Positions 55,585 through 64,000 are shown, counted from the stretch's first letter. The stretch is 64,000 nucleotides of DNA from Arthrobacter woluwensis (GCF_030816155.1 NZ_JAUSXR010000001.1:2170001-2234000), one strand, 5' to 3'. Numbers and translations: made by a program. The notes: a model not told the origin generated them from the letters alone.

Positions 55585-55653
55585 CAGGACTCTTCAGCAT
55601 AGCGCCGTCGGCGCAAGATGCCAAGCCCAGAGGCCTCCCCCGGGCGAGGCGGA

Positions 55654-56124
55654 TCAGCGCTTGTTGCGCGCCCGGAGGACCCGCTGAGCCTCGCGCTTGT
55701 CCTGGGCTTCGCGCAGGCTCTGCCGCTTGTCGTACTCCTTCTTGCCACGGGCCACGCCGATCTCGACCTTGGCCCGCCCGTCGACGAAGTACAGCTGCAA
55801 CGGGACGATCGTGAAGCCGCTCTCCCGGATCTTGTGCGAGATCTTGATGAGCTCCGCGCGATGCAGGAGCAGCTTCCGGCGACGGCGTGAGGAGTGGTTG
55901 GTCCAGCTCCCCTGGCTGTACTCCGGGATGTTGACCTGCTCCATCCAGAGCTCATCGTTGTAGAACGTGCAGAACGCGTCGCCCATGTTGGCGTGCCCCT
56001 CGCGGAGGGACTTCACCTCGGTCCCCATGAGCGCGATCCCCGCCTCATAGGTGTCCAGCACTTCGTAGTCGTGGCGCGCCTTGCGGTTCGTGGCCACGAC
56101 TTTCCGGCCACTTTCCTTCGGCAC
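55654..56124 (-). CDS. smpB: SsrA-binding protein
   Basis: A 156-residue OB-fold RNA-binding protein needed for tmRNA action. The family opening NRKARHDYEVLDTYEAGIALMGTEVKSLR, the core HANMGDAFC and the C-terminal basic tail (KKEYDKRQSLREAQDKREAQRVLRA) are clear. The GTG start has an AAGGAG site. ssrA follows 105 bp downstream in the same direction. Confidence 0.97.
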   Translation of the reverse strand: MPKESGRKVVATNRKARHDYEVLDTYEAGIALMGTEVKSLREGHANMGDAFCTFYNDELWMEQVNIPEYSQGSWTNHSSRRRRKLLLHRAELIKISHKIRESGFTIVPLQLYFVDGRAKVEIGVARGKKEYDKRQSLREAQDKREAQRVLRARNKR

Positions 56125-56273
56125 GGCTGACTCCTTCGGTCTGAAAACAGTCCTTCCAGTCTACCCATGCGCCACGCCGTACCGCGCATTGTCCGCTCAG
56201 GAAGAACGCGCCAGACGCCGGAAGGCCCGCTCCCCCTCGGGGAACGGACCTTCCACGTGATGCTCCCGGGCGT

Positions 56274-57722
56274 CTAGAGCATGGTCATCGGGTCCACCGG
56301 GGAGCCGTTGACCCACGTCTCGAAGTGGGCGTGGCAACCGGTCGAGTTGCCGGAGCTGCCCGAATAGGCGATGACCTGGCCCTGCTCGACGTGCTGCCCC
56401 GCCGACACCACGACCGAGCTGTTGTGGTAGTTCACGGTGGTCAGCGCATTGCCCTGCACGACGCCGTGAGACACCTGGACGGTCCAGCCACCACCGGTGG
56501 TGATCCAACCGGCCAGGGTCACCGTGCCGGATGCCGCCGCGTGCACGGGGGTGCCGCACCCGACGCCGAAGTCGACGCCCGTGTGCATGTAGCCACCGGT
56601 GCCCCAGAAGTCGATGGTGCCCGGCGGCACCGCACGCCAGCCCCAGCCGGACGTGATGGGCGGGTTGCCGTCGAACGGAGCCCGGATCCCGAACGAGGAG
56701 ATCGGTCCCGGCGCCGGCGGCACGTACGGCGGCTGGGCCGGAGGCTGTGCCTGACCCTGCCGTGCGGCCTCGGCGGCGGCAGCAGCGGCGGCCTCCTCGG
56801 CCTTGCGGCGCTGCTCGGCGAGCCATTCCTGGCGGAGCCGCTCGTCGCGGGCCTTGATCTGAGCGGCCACCTGGTCCTGAGCCTGGTTGACCTTGGCCAG
56901 CTGAGCCTGGATCGCCGGCTTGGAGGCTTCGAGTTCCTTGTTCAGCCGCGTGGTGTCCGAGACGAGCTTGTCCACCGCCGCCTTCTGGCGCGCGGCTTCG
57001 TCGCGGGCCGACTGCTCCCGGGCCAGGGCCGCGTCGGCCTGCGCCTTGAGATCGGCGATCTCCTGCTCGACGGCGGCGAGGCGCGCGGACTGGTTGACGT
57101 TGACGGCGCTCTGCTGGTTGAGCTTCTCCATCGCGGCGTTCTGCGTGCGCAGCGCCTGATCGGCCAGGTCCATGCTGCTGACCAGCTTCTCCGTGTCCGT
57201 GGCGCCGAAGAACAGCGTGAGGTCATTGGGCACGCCACCCGACTTGTAGGCCTGCGTGGCGATCTGCCCGATCAGCTTCTTGGTCTCGCTGGACTTCGCC
57301 TTGTCCTGGCTCATCTCCTGCGCCAGCTTCGCCTTGCTCTGCTGGGCCGCGTCGACCCGCACGGCCAGGGACTGCGCCTCTGACGCAGCCGCCGCGACCC
57401 GCCCCTGAGCGTCGGCCAGAGCCTTCTGGGCACCCGGCAACCGGCCCTGGAACAGGGTCAGATCAGCCGCGGACTTGGCAATCTTGCCGTCCAGGAACTC
57501 GAGCGAGGACTGCACCTGGTTCGCGCGGTTCTGGAGTGCCTGCTGCTGATCGTCCAGGTTGTCGGCCTGGCTCGGTGTGAGGCCGAAGCCCAGCAGGAGC
57601 GCGACGACGGCGGATACGCCCACGGTGCGGCGCGCGGCCTTGCGGCACTGGTCGCCGTCGTACGGGAAACGGAGCCGCGCAGCCTTCGCGAGAGCCCTCT
57701 GAGTCGGTCCTGCAACGTTCAT
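56274..57722 (-). CDS. M23 peptidase with N-terminal coiled coil (EnvC-like)
   Basis: A 482-residue exported murein hydrolase or activator. After a signal/anchor segment (about residues 33-52, ending SQA-DN), residues 55-320 are heptad-rich coiled coil (DDQQQALQNRANQVQSSLEFLDGKI onward), and residues 350-482 are an M23/LytM domain with the zinc motif GYMHTGVDFG and HAHFETW. All M23 ligands appear present, so it may be an active endopeptidase, unlike EnvC. It lies 25 bp after ftsX in the same operon. FtsEX controls such coiled-coil hydrolases across the membrane. ATG 57722 has AAAGGAACGTC upstream. Confidence 0.9.
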   Translation of the reverse strand: MNVAGPTQRALAKAARLRFPYDGDQCRKAARRTVGVSAVVALLLGFGLTPSQADNLDDQQQALQNRANQVQSSLEFLDGKIAKSAADLTLFQGRLPGAQKALADAQGRVAAAASEAQSLAVRVDAAQQSKAKLAQEMSQDKAKSSETKKLIGQIATQAYKSGGVPNDLTLFFGATDTEKLVSSMDLADQALRTQNAAMEKLNQQSAVNVNQSARLAAVEQEIADLKAQADAALAREQSARDEAARQKAAVDKLVSDTTRLNKELEASKPAIQAQLAKVNQAQDQVAAQIKARDERLRQEWLAEQRRKAEEAAAAAAAEAARQGQAQPPAQPPYVPPAPGPISSFGIRAPFDGNPPITSGWGWRAVPPGTIDFWGTGGYMHTGVDFGVGCGTPVHAAASGTVTLAGWITTGGGWTVQVSHGVVQGNALTTVNYHNSSVVVSAGQHVEQGQVIAYSGSSGNSTGCHAHFETWVNGSPVDPMTML

Positions 57723-57747
57723 GACGTTCCTTTCCATGGGCCCACGC

Positions 57748-58662
57748 TCAGGCGTTGAGCGGCTTGCGGAGGGTGAACAGGGACGAGACGCCGGCGATCA
57801 CGGCGCCCAGAGCGATCAGGCCGGGAACCAGCCAGAGGGTCTGCGCATCCGAGATGAAGGCGGTCTGCTTGTACTGCTCGGCAAGGTAGCCGGTCAGGAA
57901 GAAGTGCGAGATCCCCCAGATCGCTCCGGAGGCGAGGAGCGCTCCGACCACGGCCGCGATCACGCCTTCGAGGATGAAGGGCAATTGGATCACCGCCTTG
58001 GAAGCCCCCACCAGTCTCATGATGGCAGTCTCCTTGCGCCGCATGAAGGCCGAGAGTCTGATGGTGGTCGCGATCAGCAGCGCCGCACAGATGATCATGA
58101 TCGCCGCGATGCCGATGGCCACGAACGAGGCCGTGTTCATGGCGGAGAAGAGCTTCTCCAGGATCTGGCGCTGGTCGATCACGCTCTCCACGCCGGGCTG
58201 GGCGGAGAAGGTCTCCGAGATGACCTTGTACTTCTCGGGGTCCTTCAGATTCACGCGGAAGGAGGAGGGCAGCTGGTCCGGCGTCACCGAGTCGACGATC
58301 GGCGAATTGGCGAACTGCTCCTTGAAGTGCTTGTACGCCTCGTCCTGGGACTCGAACTGGAAGTCGTTGACGTACTGGCGGATCGCATCCGAATCCAGGG
58401 TCTTGCGCAGATTGTCCTGCTGTTCCTTGGTCACCGGACCGGAGGAGCAGTTGGCGGTGGTGGAGCCGGGGCTGCAGAGGAAGATGGCGACCTGGACCTT
58501 GTCGTACCAGTAGCCCTTCATCTGGTTGATCTGCATCTGGAGCATCCCGGCGGCGCCCACGAAGGTGAGGGACACGAAGGTCACCAGGACCACGGAGATG
58601 AACATGGAGAGGTTCCGGCGGAGGCCGTTGACGATCTCTCCGAGGATGAACATGGGCCTCAT
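57748..58662 (-). CDS. ftsX: cell division ABC-type permease FtsX
   Basis: A 304-residue protein with four membrane segments (about 20-42, 178-200, 225-250, 272-295) and a large extracellular domain between segments 1 and 2. That domain includes a paired-cysteine stretch (FLCSPGSTTANCSSG). The family ending IAGVSSLFTLRKPLNA is clear. It transmits ATP-driven changes from FtsE to a cell-wall hydrolase, probably the adjacent M23 protein. ATG overlaps the ftsE stop as ATGA. Confidence 0.95.
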   Translation of the reverse strand: MRPMFILGEIVNGLRRNLSMFISVVLVTFVSLTFVGAAGMLQMQINQMKGYWYDKVQVAIFLCSPGSTTANCSSGPVTKEQQDNLRKTLDSDAIRQYVNDFQFESQDEAYKHFKEQFANSPIVDSVTPDQLPSSFRVNLKDPEKYKVISETFSAQPGVESVIDQRQILEKLFSAMNTASFVAIGIAAIMIICAALLIATTIRLSAFMRRKETAIMRLVGASKAVIQLPFILEGVIAAVVGALLASGAIWGISHFFLTGYLAEQYKQTAFISDAQTLWLVPGLIALGAVIAGVSSLFTLRKPLNA

Positions 58663-59414
58663 GCGCGCGGCTCCCCCGTCGTCGTGGCGGCGGTCTCCGG
58701 CGCACCGGCGGACGTCTTCACCTTGGGGATGAGGGACGTGTACGTGGCCTTGGCCTCGTCACGGATGACCTTGCCCTTGGTGAGCTCGATGACGCGGCGG
58801 CGCATCTGGTCCACGATGTCGTCATCGTGCGTGGCCATCACCACGGTGGTGCCGTTGGCGTTGATCTTCTTCAGCACCTCGGTGATCTCCACGCTCGTGG
58901 TCGGGTCGAGGTTACCGGTGGGCTCGTCGGCCAGCAGGATGTCCGGCTGATTGACGACGGCGCGGGCGATCGCCACACGCTGCTGCTCACCACCGGAGAG
59001 CTCATGCTGCATGCGCTTCTCCATGCCCTCGAGGCCCACCATCGCGAGCACGTCGGTCACGCGCTCCTTGGTGCGGGCACGGCTGGCGCCGATCACCTGC
59101 ATGGCGAAAGCGACGTTCTGGTAGACGTTCTTCTGCGGAAGGATGCGGAAGTCCTGGAACACCACACCGATCTTCCGGCGCAGCTTGGGCACACGCCAGC
59201 TGGAGAGGGAGGAGACGTTGTGTCCGGCGACGTAGACGGATCCCGTGGTGGCCACGTCTTCGCGGTACACCATCTTGAGGAAGGTCGACTTACCGGAACC
59301 GGAAGCGCCCACGAGGAAGACGAATTCGCCGCCCTCGATCTCCACGCTCACCGAGTCGAGCGCGGGTCTGGCCTTGGGGTCGTGGATTTTGGTGACATTT
59401 TCGAATCGAATCAT
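58659..59414 (-). CDS. ftsE: cell division ATP-binding protein FtsE
   Basis: A 251-residue ABC ATPase. Walker A is VGASGSGKST, the signature LSGGEQQRVAIARAV, Walker B ILLADEPTGNLDP, and the switch histidine in MATHDDDIVD. The C-terminal 25 residues form an Ala/Thr-rich tail. It pairs with FtsX at the septum. Translation of ftsX is coupled by an ATGA overlap. The 221-bp gap to prfB holds no gene that I can support. Confidence 0.95.
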   Translation of the reverse strand: MIRFENVTKIHDPKARPALDSVSVEIEGGEFVFLVGASGSGKSTFLKMVYREDVATTGSVYVAGHNVSSLSSWRVPKLRRKIGVVFQDFRILPQKNVYQNVAFAMQVIGASRARTKERVTDVLAMVGLEGMEKRMQHELSGGEQQRVAIARAVVNQPDILLADEPTGNLDPTTSVEITEVLKKINANGTTVVMATHDDDIVDQMRRRVIELTKGKVIRDEAKATYTSLIPKVKTSAGAPETAATTTGEPRA

Positions 59415-59635
59415 GGCTTCACACAGCCCGGTCGGCAGGCGCGACGGAACCGCTCCAGCGGCCGGGGCCTGGGCCTAGTGTTGGGGGAAGTGATGGCACC
59501 GGCTCCTCGAGTTTATGTTCGTGCTCCGGGAACGCCGCCCCATTCGGGCGGCGTGTCGTGCAAAGGCTTGCACGGCTCTCCCAGGTGAGGCCGCTGTCAT
59601 CGACGCTCCGCGCCGGTGTTCTCCTCGGCTCCGGC

Positions 59636-60751
59636 TCAGGCCTCGGCCTTGCGGCTGTCGGCGCGCCAGCGGATGCCGGCGTCGATGAAATCGTCGATGT
59701 CGCCGTCGAGGACCGCACTGGTGTTGCCGACCTCATGGTTGGTCCGGAGGTCCTTGACCATCTGATACGGGTTCAGGACGTAGGACCGCATCTGGTCGCC
59801 CCAGGACGCCTTGATGTCGCCGGCCAGGGCCTTCTTCTCCGCATCCTCCTGCTCCTTCTTGAGGAGGAGAAGACGGGACTGGAGCACGCGCATGGCGGCA
59901 GCGCGGTTCTGGATCTGGGACTTCTCGTTCTGCATGGAGACCACGATCCCGGTGGGGATGTGGGTCAGGCGGACAGCTGAGTCCGTGGTGTTGACCGACT
60001 GGCCGCCGGGGCCCGAGGAACGGAACACGTCCACACGGATCTCGTTGTCCGGGATCTCGATGGAGTCGGTCTGCTCGATCAGCGGGATGACTTCGACGGC
60101 GGCGAAGGAGGTCTGGCGGCGGCCCTGGTTGTCGAAGGGGCTGATCCTCACGAGACGGTGGGTGCCGGCCTCCACGCTGAGGGTGCCGAAGGCATACGGC
60201 GCGTTGACCTCGAAGGTGGCGGACTTGATGCCCGCTTCTTCGGCGTAGGAGGTGTCCATGACCTTGGTGGAGTAGCCGTGGCGTTCGGCCCAGCGGAGGT
60301 ACATCCGCATGAGCATCTCGGCGAAGTCGGCGGCGTCCACGCCACCGGCGCCGGACCGGATCGTGACCACGGCCTCGCGCTCGTCGTATTCACCGGACAG
60401 GAGCGTGACCACTTCAAGCTGCTCGAGGGAGGACCGGATGGAAGCGAGCTCGGTGGCTGCTTCGGCCATGGAGTCCGCGTCGCCGGCTTCCTGGCCGAGT
60501 TCGACCAGCACCTCCAGGTCCTCGATCCGGCTGGCCAGCGTGGTCAGGCGTTCGAGTTCCGATTGACGGTGGGAAAGCTGTGAGGTCACCACCTGAGCGG
60601 CGGCCGGGTCGTCCCAGAGATCGGGGACGCCTGCCTTTTCGCTGAGTTCGGCGATGTCCCGGCGCAGGGAATCGACGTCTGACACTTGTGCGATCGAGTC
60701 GTAGGTAGCCCTCAGTGCACGGATCTCTGCAGGAAAATCAATCTCAGCCAT
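59636..60751 (-). CDS. prfB: peptide chain release factor 2
   Basis: A 371-residue class I release factor. The stop-codon recognition tripeptide SPF is in [11 protein letters not shown], and the catalytic GGQ is in [15 protein letters not shown]. It releases protein at UGA and UAA. There is no internal stop and no programmed frameshift, in contrast to many bacteria. ATG 60751 has TAGTCT 9 nt upstream, so its leader is minimal. ftsE follows in the same direction after 221 bp, the usual prfB-ftsE-ftsX-smpB order of Actinobacteria. Confidence 0.96.
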   Translation of the reverse strand: MAEIDFPAEIRALRATYDSIAQVSDVDSLRRDIAELSEKAGVPDLWDDPAAAQVVTSQLSHRQSELERLTTLASRIEDLEVLVELGQEAGDADSMAEAATELASIRSSLEQLEVVTLLSGEYDEREAVVTIRSGAGGVDAADFAEMLMRMYLRWAERHGYSTKVMDTSYAEEAGIKSATFEVNAPYAFGTLSVEAGTHRLVRISPFDNQGRRQTSFAAVEVIPLIEQTDSIEIPDNEIRVDVFRSSGPGGQSVNTTDSAVRLTHIPTGIVVSMQNEKSQIQNRAAAMRVLQSRLLLLKKEQEDAEKKALAGDIKASWGDQMRSYVLNPYQMVKDLRTNHEVGNTSAVLDGDIDDFIDAGIRWRADSRKAEA

Positions 60752-60760
60752 GGTCTTCCA

Positions 60761-60766
60761 AGACTA
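60761..60766 (-). promoter_or_regulatory. -10 element of prfB
   Basis: TAGTCT lies 9 nt before the ATG; at most 2-3 nt of leader is predicted. Confidence 0.4.
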
Positions 60767-60840
60767 CGGCATGCGCGGCGGTCGCTGTCCTGGCCTGGGT
60801 GTCCGGCGCCAGCCGGCACACTTCAGGACGAAGCCGTGGT

Positions 60841-61389
60841 TCAGGCGGGATCTTGTCTAATCCTGCTGTACACGTACATGTCCTTCCGGGCTCCCCCGAT
60901 CTGCTGCCATGATCGCAGCAGTCCCTCGCGCTGAAACCCGCAGCGTTCAGCGGCCTGCCACGAAGCCCGGTTCCACGGTTCGACGAACATCTGGAGACGC
61001 TCCACCTCGTCGAGCTCGAACGCCCAGACGGTGAGTGCCTGCAGGGCGGCGGTGACATATCCCCGGCCCCGGTGAGCCCTGGCCACCCAGTAGCCGGTGC
61101 TCGCACGCCCCTGCTCGATGTCTCGGAGCCACAGTCCGATCTGGCCGACGGCTTCGCCGGACGCGGCGTCCGCGATGGCGAACGAATAGCCTGTGCGGGC
61201 GACCAGGCGGTCCTGTTGCCGCGCGATGAACGCCAGGGCGTCCTCGCGCGTCCCGCTGACCGGCACCGTGGTGATCAATGGGATGAGGTCATCGGACGCG
61301 GCCGCCTGCACCAGCGCAGCGTCGCGGCTTTCGAAGGCTCGCAGCACGACCGGGCCGTGCTGAAGGCGGGGCATCTCGTTCGGCAGCAT
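60841..61389 (-). CDS. GNAT family N-acetyltransferase (RimJ-like)
   Basis: A 182-residue acetyltransferase. The acetyl-CoA loop is ARAHRGRGYVTAALQAL (motif A, RGRGY), followed by VERLQMFVEPWNRASWQAAERCGFQREGLLR, the RimJ/RimL-type motif B. The substrate is probably a protein N-terminus or a small amine; it cannot be read. ATG 61389 follows GGGGCG; ATG 61374 is an alternative. The open frame extends to 61878, but that part is the antisense-like shadow of the tadG region. Confidence 0.87.
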   Translation of the reverse strand: MLPNEMPRLQHGPVVLRAFESRDAALVQAAASDDLIPLITTVPVSGTREDALAFIARQQDRLVARTGYSFAIADAASGEAVGQIGLWLRDIEQGRASTGYWVARAHRGRGYVTAALQALTVWAFELDEVERLQMFVEPWNRASWQAAERCGFQREGLLRSWQQIGGARKDMYVYSRIRQDPA

Positions 61390-61522
61390 CGCCCCAGTAC
61401 ACCACGAGTCCAATAGGCTACGGGCCCAGCACACCAAGGGCCCTCTACACCACGGGGGTCGCCCTTCGGCAAGTGCGGGGGCAGGGTCTGCCCGGCCCTC
61501 TGGGGGTTCCGGCTCCGGCTCC

Positions 61523-62026
61523 TCACCGCACCAGCCGGGCGCGCGCCGTCGAGCCGGCCTCGATCGTGATGCCATCCGGAACGAAGACGCCGAGCAACGG
61601 TGGGTGCGCCACGGCGCTGAGCTTGACCATGGCGCTCCGCCCGTCGGGACTGCCGGAGGCGCCCACCACCGCCAGATGGTCCAGGTTCGACGCCGACGGG
61701 CTGCGTCGCAGGTAATCCGTCGCCGTCGCGCGGACCCTGCCGTCGTCGAGTCGCACCGCGGCACGGTCCGGCCCCTCCCCTGCGATGCCGGTGATGTCGA
61801 ACGAATCCGCTGCGGCGGAGGCCGCGCCGTCGGCCAGGGCCAGCAACTTCTTGTGCTCGAGGTACACAGAGGAGACATCCAGCAGAACCACGGCGGCCAG
61901 CAAAGCGATCACCACATAGCCGAGGGTGAGGATGTTGATGCTCCCGAGCTCTCTTGAGGAGGTCGCTGGTCGCCGGCCCGCCCCTGCACCGGATCCGTTG
62001 AGCAGCCCGCCGTCGCCGGCCCTCAT
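61523..62026 (-). CDS. TadG-like pilus assembly protein (Rv3654c-type)
   Basis: A 167-residue membrane-anchored protein. After a 25-residue Gly/Ala-rich start, ELGSINILTLGYVVIALLAAVVLLDVSSVYLEHKKLLALADGAASAAA is the prepilin-like helix of TadE/TadG proteins. The remaining part is a short extracytoplasmic domain. It is the last gene of the Tad operon in this window. ATG overlaps the tadE-like stop (ATGA). Confidence 0.82.
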   Translation of the reverse strand: MRAGDGGLLNGSGAGAGRRPATSSRELGSINILTLGYVVIALLAAVVLLDVSSVYLEHKKLLALADGAASAAADSFDITGIAGEGPDRAAVRLDDGRVRATATDYLRRSPSASNLDHLAVVGASGSPDGRSAMVKLSAVAHPPLLGVFVPDGITIEAGSTARARLVR

Positions 62027-62463
62027 CCGAACCTCCCGACGATCTGTGTGCCGCTGGCGCTGAGATGCGCGACGTCGAGTCCGAGGCCCGGTGGTGTGAA
62101 AGGGAGCTGGACGTCGACGGTCACCTCCACCGTCACCGCTGTGCCGGGCCGCTGGCAGTCTTCCGGCTGGCAGGTGACCGTGAGCTGCGCGGTCCCGGTC
62201 GGGAGATCCTGATCAGCCAAGGCGAGTTCGACGGCACGGTCCATGGCGAGGCGGGCGCTTCGTTCATCCTTCGAGTGGACCGCCAGACGTGACGCCTGGT
62301 CCGCAGCGCCCGTCACCGCGAATCCCGCCGCTTGAATCCTCGTGACCGTGAGGACGAAGTAGAGGACCGGGATCAGGACCAGAAGGGACAGGAAGACGAA
62401 CTCGACGGTGGCGCTTCCCTGCTCAGAGGCACCGCTCACGACGAGCGTCCGGCTCTCGTTCAC
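62023..62463 (-). CDS. TadE-like pilus protein
   Basis: A 146-residue protein with the pseudopilin-like segment EQGSATVEFVFLSLLVLIPVLYFVLTVTRIQAAGFAVTGAADQASRLA and a beta-rich extracellular domain with a cysteine pair (CQPEDC). I chose GTG 62463 because GAGAGGG lies 7 nt upstream. The open frame runs to ATG 62688 and would add a 75-residue tail encoded by an 18-bp tandem repeat; this is less likely but possible. It is part of the Tad/Flp locus. Confidence 0.82.
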   Translation of the reverse strand: MNESRTLVVSGASEQGSATVEFVFLSLLVLIPVLYFVLTVTRIQAAGFAVTGAADQASRLAVHSKDERSARLAMDRAVELALADQDLPTGTAQLTVTCQPEDCQRPGTAVTVEVTVDVQLPFTPPGLGLDVAHLSASGTQIVGRFG

Positions 62464-62565
62464 ACAGCCGCCCTCTCCCTCGCCCCAGCCCTCGCTCGCA
62501 CAGGCCTCGCGACCCGGCCTGGAGGACGACGTCACGCCGCGGGGCGCGGGGGCCGCGCTGTTCTC

Positions 62566-62655
62566 AGGACCGAGGTGTTTCTCAAGTGCCTGGTGTTTCT
62601 GAGGAGCTCTGTGTTTCTCTGGAGCTCTGTGTTTCTCAGGAGCTCTGTGCTTTTC
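62566..62655. repeat. five 18-bp tandem repeats between two tadE-like genes
   Basis: Minus-strand units GAAAAGCACAGAGCTCCT, GAGAAACACAGAGCTCCA, GAGAAACACAGAGCTCCT, CAGAAACACCAGGCACTT and GAGAAACACCTCGGTCCT lie end to end. In the longer tadE frame they encode EKHRAP-like hexapeptides. Inside the 205-bp gap upstream of the chosen tadE start. Confidence 0.85.
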
Positions 62656-62668
62656 AAGTGCGGCGCGC

Positions 62669-63121
62669 TCACTCGACGCGTTCGGCATGTCCGCACACTT
62701 CCAGTGCCTTGTCCGGGCCCAGGAGGCCCAGGACCGGGAACGGGGCCCTTACGGTCACGGTGATCAGCCGGACCTCGCCTTCCCGGGACTCGGCGACCGA
62801 GATGTCCTGCGCGAATCCCTGACCGACGGATCCTGAGATCAAGTCCTTGGCTCTCGAGACCGCGTCCTCCGGAGACCGGTCGGCGAGCGCACCATAGCGC
62901 GCACCCGACGAGGCCGCATCGATCAACGAGTTGCGGACATGAAGGATCAGGGTGAGCTGCAGAACCCCGAGGAACACCAGGGTGAGGAGCCCCGACACCA
63001 GCACGAAATCGACCACCGCCGAACCCCGTTCCCGGCCACACCCAAGAGCCGTCCACCCCGCCGGTGGCGCGACGCCGCCACCCAGCTCGATTCGTCGGCG
63101 CACCCCGGCCCTCACACGCAC
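62669..63121 (-). CDS. TadE family pilus protein
   Basis: A 150-residue protein. The conserved helix is RERGSAVVDFVLVSGLLTLVFLGVLQLTLILHVRNSLIDAASSGARYGA, typical of TadE, followed by a small extracellular domain with one cysteine near the C-terminus (EVCGHAERVE). The GTG start is one base after the preceding small-membrane-protein stop. It is a pseudopilin-like accessory of the tight-adherence pilus. Confidence 0.85.
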   Translation of the reverse strand: MRVRAGVRRRIELGGGVAPPAGWTALGCGRERGSAVVDFVLVSGLLTLVFLGVLQLTLILHVRNSLIDAASSGARYGALADRSPEDAVSRAKDLISGSVGQGFAQDISVAESREGEVRLITVTVRAPFPVLGLLGPDKALEVCGHAERVE

Positions 63122-63122
63122 C

Positions 63123-63524
63123 TCATTTCCGCGTGACGGTGTCGATCGCCTGGCGGAACAGACCTTCGAGAGCAGGTCCCGCCACCGCCAGCAAGAGGGC
63201 CACCAGTGCTGCCGTCATGAGCGTCACCATCACCCAGCCGGGGACGTCCCCTCGTTCCGGGTGCCGACTCCGCTCCTCCAACTCCGCGCAATGATGGGTC
63301 CAGAGGGACGTGCGGAACGTGAGAAGGAAATGACAGAGCGCCGCGATCCAGATGGACAGCAGGGTCGCGACCGTTCGGACGCCCCTGGGCGCTGGACGGC
63401 GCGAGGTACGGAGAATGCCGGGGTTCCCTCGTCTGTCCGCTGGGCCCCAGGGCGGGCCCTGCATCCCAGGCGCGGGTTCTGCCGCCCGTCGCAAGCGGGC
63501 CAGCCTGTTTTCATAGGGTGTCAT
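63123..63524 (-). CDS. small membrane protein of the Tad locus (Flp-like)
   Basis: A 133-residue protein. Residues 1-48 are basic and Arg/Pro-rich. A hydrophobic stretch follows (VRTVATLLSIWIAALCHFLLTF), then a second block, ERGDVPGWVMVTLMTAALVALLLAVAGPALEGLF, which resembles the mature helix of short actinobacterial Flp-like pilins with DVPGW. A GGAAAGG site 7 nt before ATG 63524 supports the start. The first membrane segment is unusual for an Flp pilin. It lies between tadC and tadE. Confidence 0.7.
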   Translation of the reverse strand: MTPYENRLARLRRAAEPAPGMQGPPWGPADRRGNPGILRTSRRPAPRGVRTVATLLSIWIAALCHFLLTFRTSLWTHHCAELEERSRHPERGDVPGWVMVTLMTAALVALLLAVAGPALEGLFRQAIDTVTRK

Positions 63525-63603
63525 CGATATACCTTTCCTTCAGCGGAAGTGGTTGGTCCTTCGGTGAGCTTGCACGGGCGATCGGCCTGGAGCATCAGGG
63601 TGC

Positions 63604-64000
63604 CTAGAGCATCAGAGTGATGGCCGCGAGACCGGGGAAGACGGCGAAGAGGACGGTCAGCGGCAGCACGCCGAACACGACCGGCACCATCATGAAGATC
63701 TCCTTACGGCCGGCGGATTCCATGAGCTCGCGCTTGCCGAGGTCGCGAACGTCCTGGGCCTGGGCACGCAGCACGTCGCCGAGTGGCGTGCCTCGCTCCA
63801 TGGCCACGATGAGGCCATCCACGAACCGCTCGACTGGTACGAGGCGCACCCGTCGGGCGAGACCCCGCAGCGCGTCCAGAAAGGGCGTGCCGGACCGGGC
63901 ATCGGCCACCGTCCGCGCGAACTCCTCGGCCAGTTCGCCCTGGGCGATCGTGGCGATCCTCTCCACCGCGCCACGAGCGTTCATCCCGGCTCCGACGGCC
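63604..64000 (-). CDS. type II secretion F-family protein, TadC-like (partial)
   Basis: The C-terminal 131 residues of a T2SSF-domain inner-membrane protein of the Tad pilus machine. Visible are the cytoplasmic helical part (GELAEEFARTVADARSGTPFLDALRGLARR to GTPLGDVLRAQAQDVRDLGKRELMESAGRKEIFMMVP) and two terminal membrane helices. The frame stays open through base 64000, so the N-terminus is outside the window. The tadB and tadA genes would be expected upstream. Confidence 0.88.
   Translation of the reverse strand, partial: AVGAGMNARGAVERIATIAQGELAEEFARTVADARSGTPFLDALRGLARRVRLVPVERFVDGLIVAMERGTPLGDVLRAQAQDVRDLGKRELMESAGRKEIFMMVPVVFGVLPLTVLFAVFPGLAAITLML

Noticed and set aside
59636..60751. 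Programmed frameshift in prfB
   Set aside because: The frame is open from the ATG through SPF and GGQ with no internal stop.

Overview
The window is high-GC actinobacterial DNA, most likely from an Arthrobacter-type member of the Micrococcaceae. The signs are strong G/C preference at third codon positions, a tmRNA tag reading AESKRTDFALAA, a 24-residue bL37 ribosomal protein, an RsrA/SigR (SigH) pair, a fused 2-oxoglutarate decarboxylase/dehydrogenase (Kgd), a SAM-IV riboswitch and a class A PBP without PASTA domains. It reads as an ordinary chromosome segment of dense short operons, with one small foreign insertion.

Layout. 1-3.8 kb: argS-lysA-hom operon (minus; hom runs off the edge). 4.0-6.9 kb: FMN-binding lipoprotein, ApbE and a fused RnfD/NqrB-FNR protein, which together look like an extracytoplasmic electron-export module. 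7.0-12.5 kb: tRNA-Arg(CCG), HrpA helicase and a FabH-like ketosynthase. 12.7-19.5 kb: HIT and alcohol dehydrogenase genes, then a LysR-transporter-carbamoylase-amidase cassette. 19.5-23.8 kb: sulfurtransferase and Cds1-like PLP enzyme (divergent), a small membrane protein, a metallo-beta-lactamase fold protein and an aldo/keto reductase. 24-28.5 kb: Zur and the znuA-znuC-znuB-MFS zinc operon with a Zur box. 28.5-31 kb: two CBS/CorC membrane proteins. 31-35 kb: kgd. 35-39 kb: SGNH-like protein, DUF4097-PadR operon, bL37 and a secreted metalloprotease. 39-45 kb: rsrA-sigR, DoxX-like, aroA, rsgA, hisN, and a SAM-IV riboswitch with a class V aminotransferase. 46-53 kb: methyltransferase, mntH, mntR, small unknowns, a class A PBP and a PAP2-like protein. 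53.3-55.2 kb: a 1.8-kb element inserted at the 3' end of ssrA, flanked by perfect 68-bp repeats and carrying a HIRAN-domain membrane protein. 55.2-60.8 kb: ssrA, smpB, M23 peptidase, ftsX, ftsE, prfB. 60.8-64 kb: GNAT acetyltransferase and the 3' part of a Tad/Flp pilus locus, ending in partial tadC.

Points that cut across the genes. About a dozen first-in-operon genes have a TANNNT -10 element 6-9 nt before the start codon, the arrangement of leaderless actinobacterial mRNAs, and this settles several starts. Two neighbouring genes (znuA and a corC homologue) each carry one extra base about 1 kb apart. Short tandem repeats recur in lysA, in znuA, upstream of an aldo/keto reductase and before tadE. 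Metal homeostasis is well represented: Zur/Znu for zinc and MntR/MntH for manganese, each with a candidate operator.
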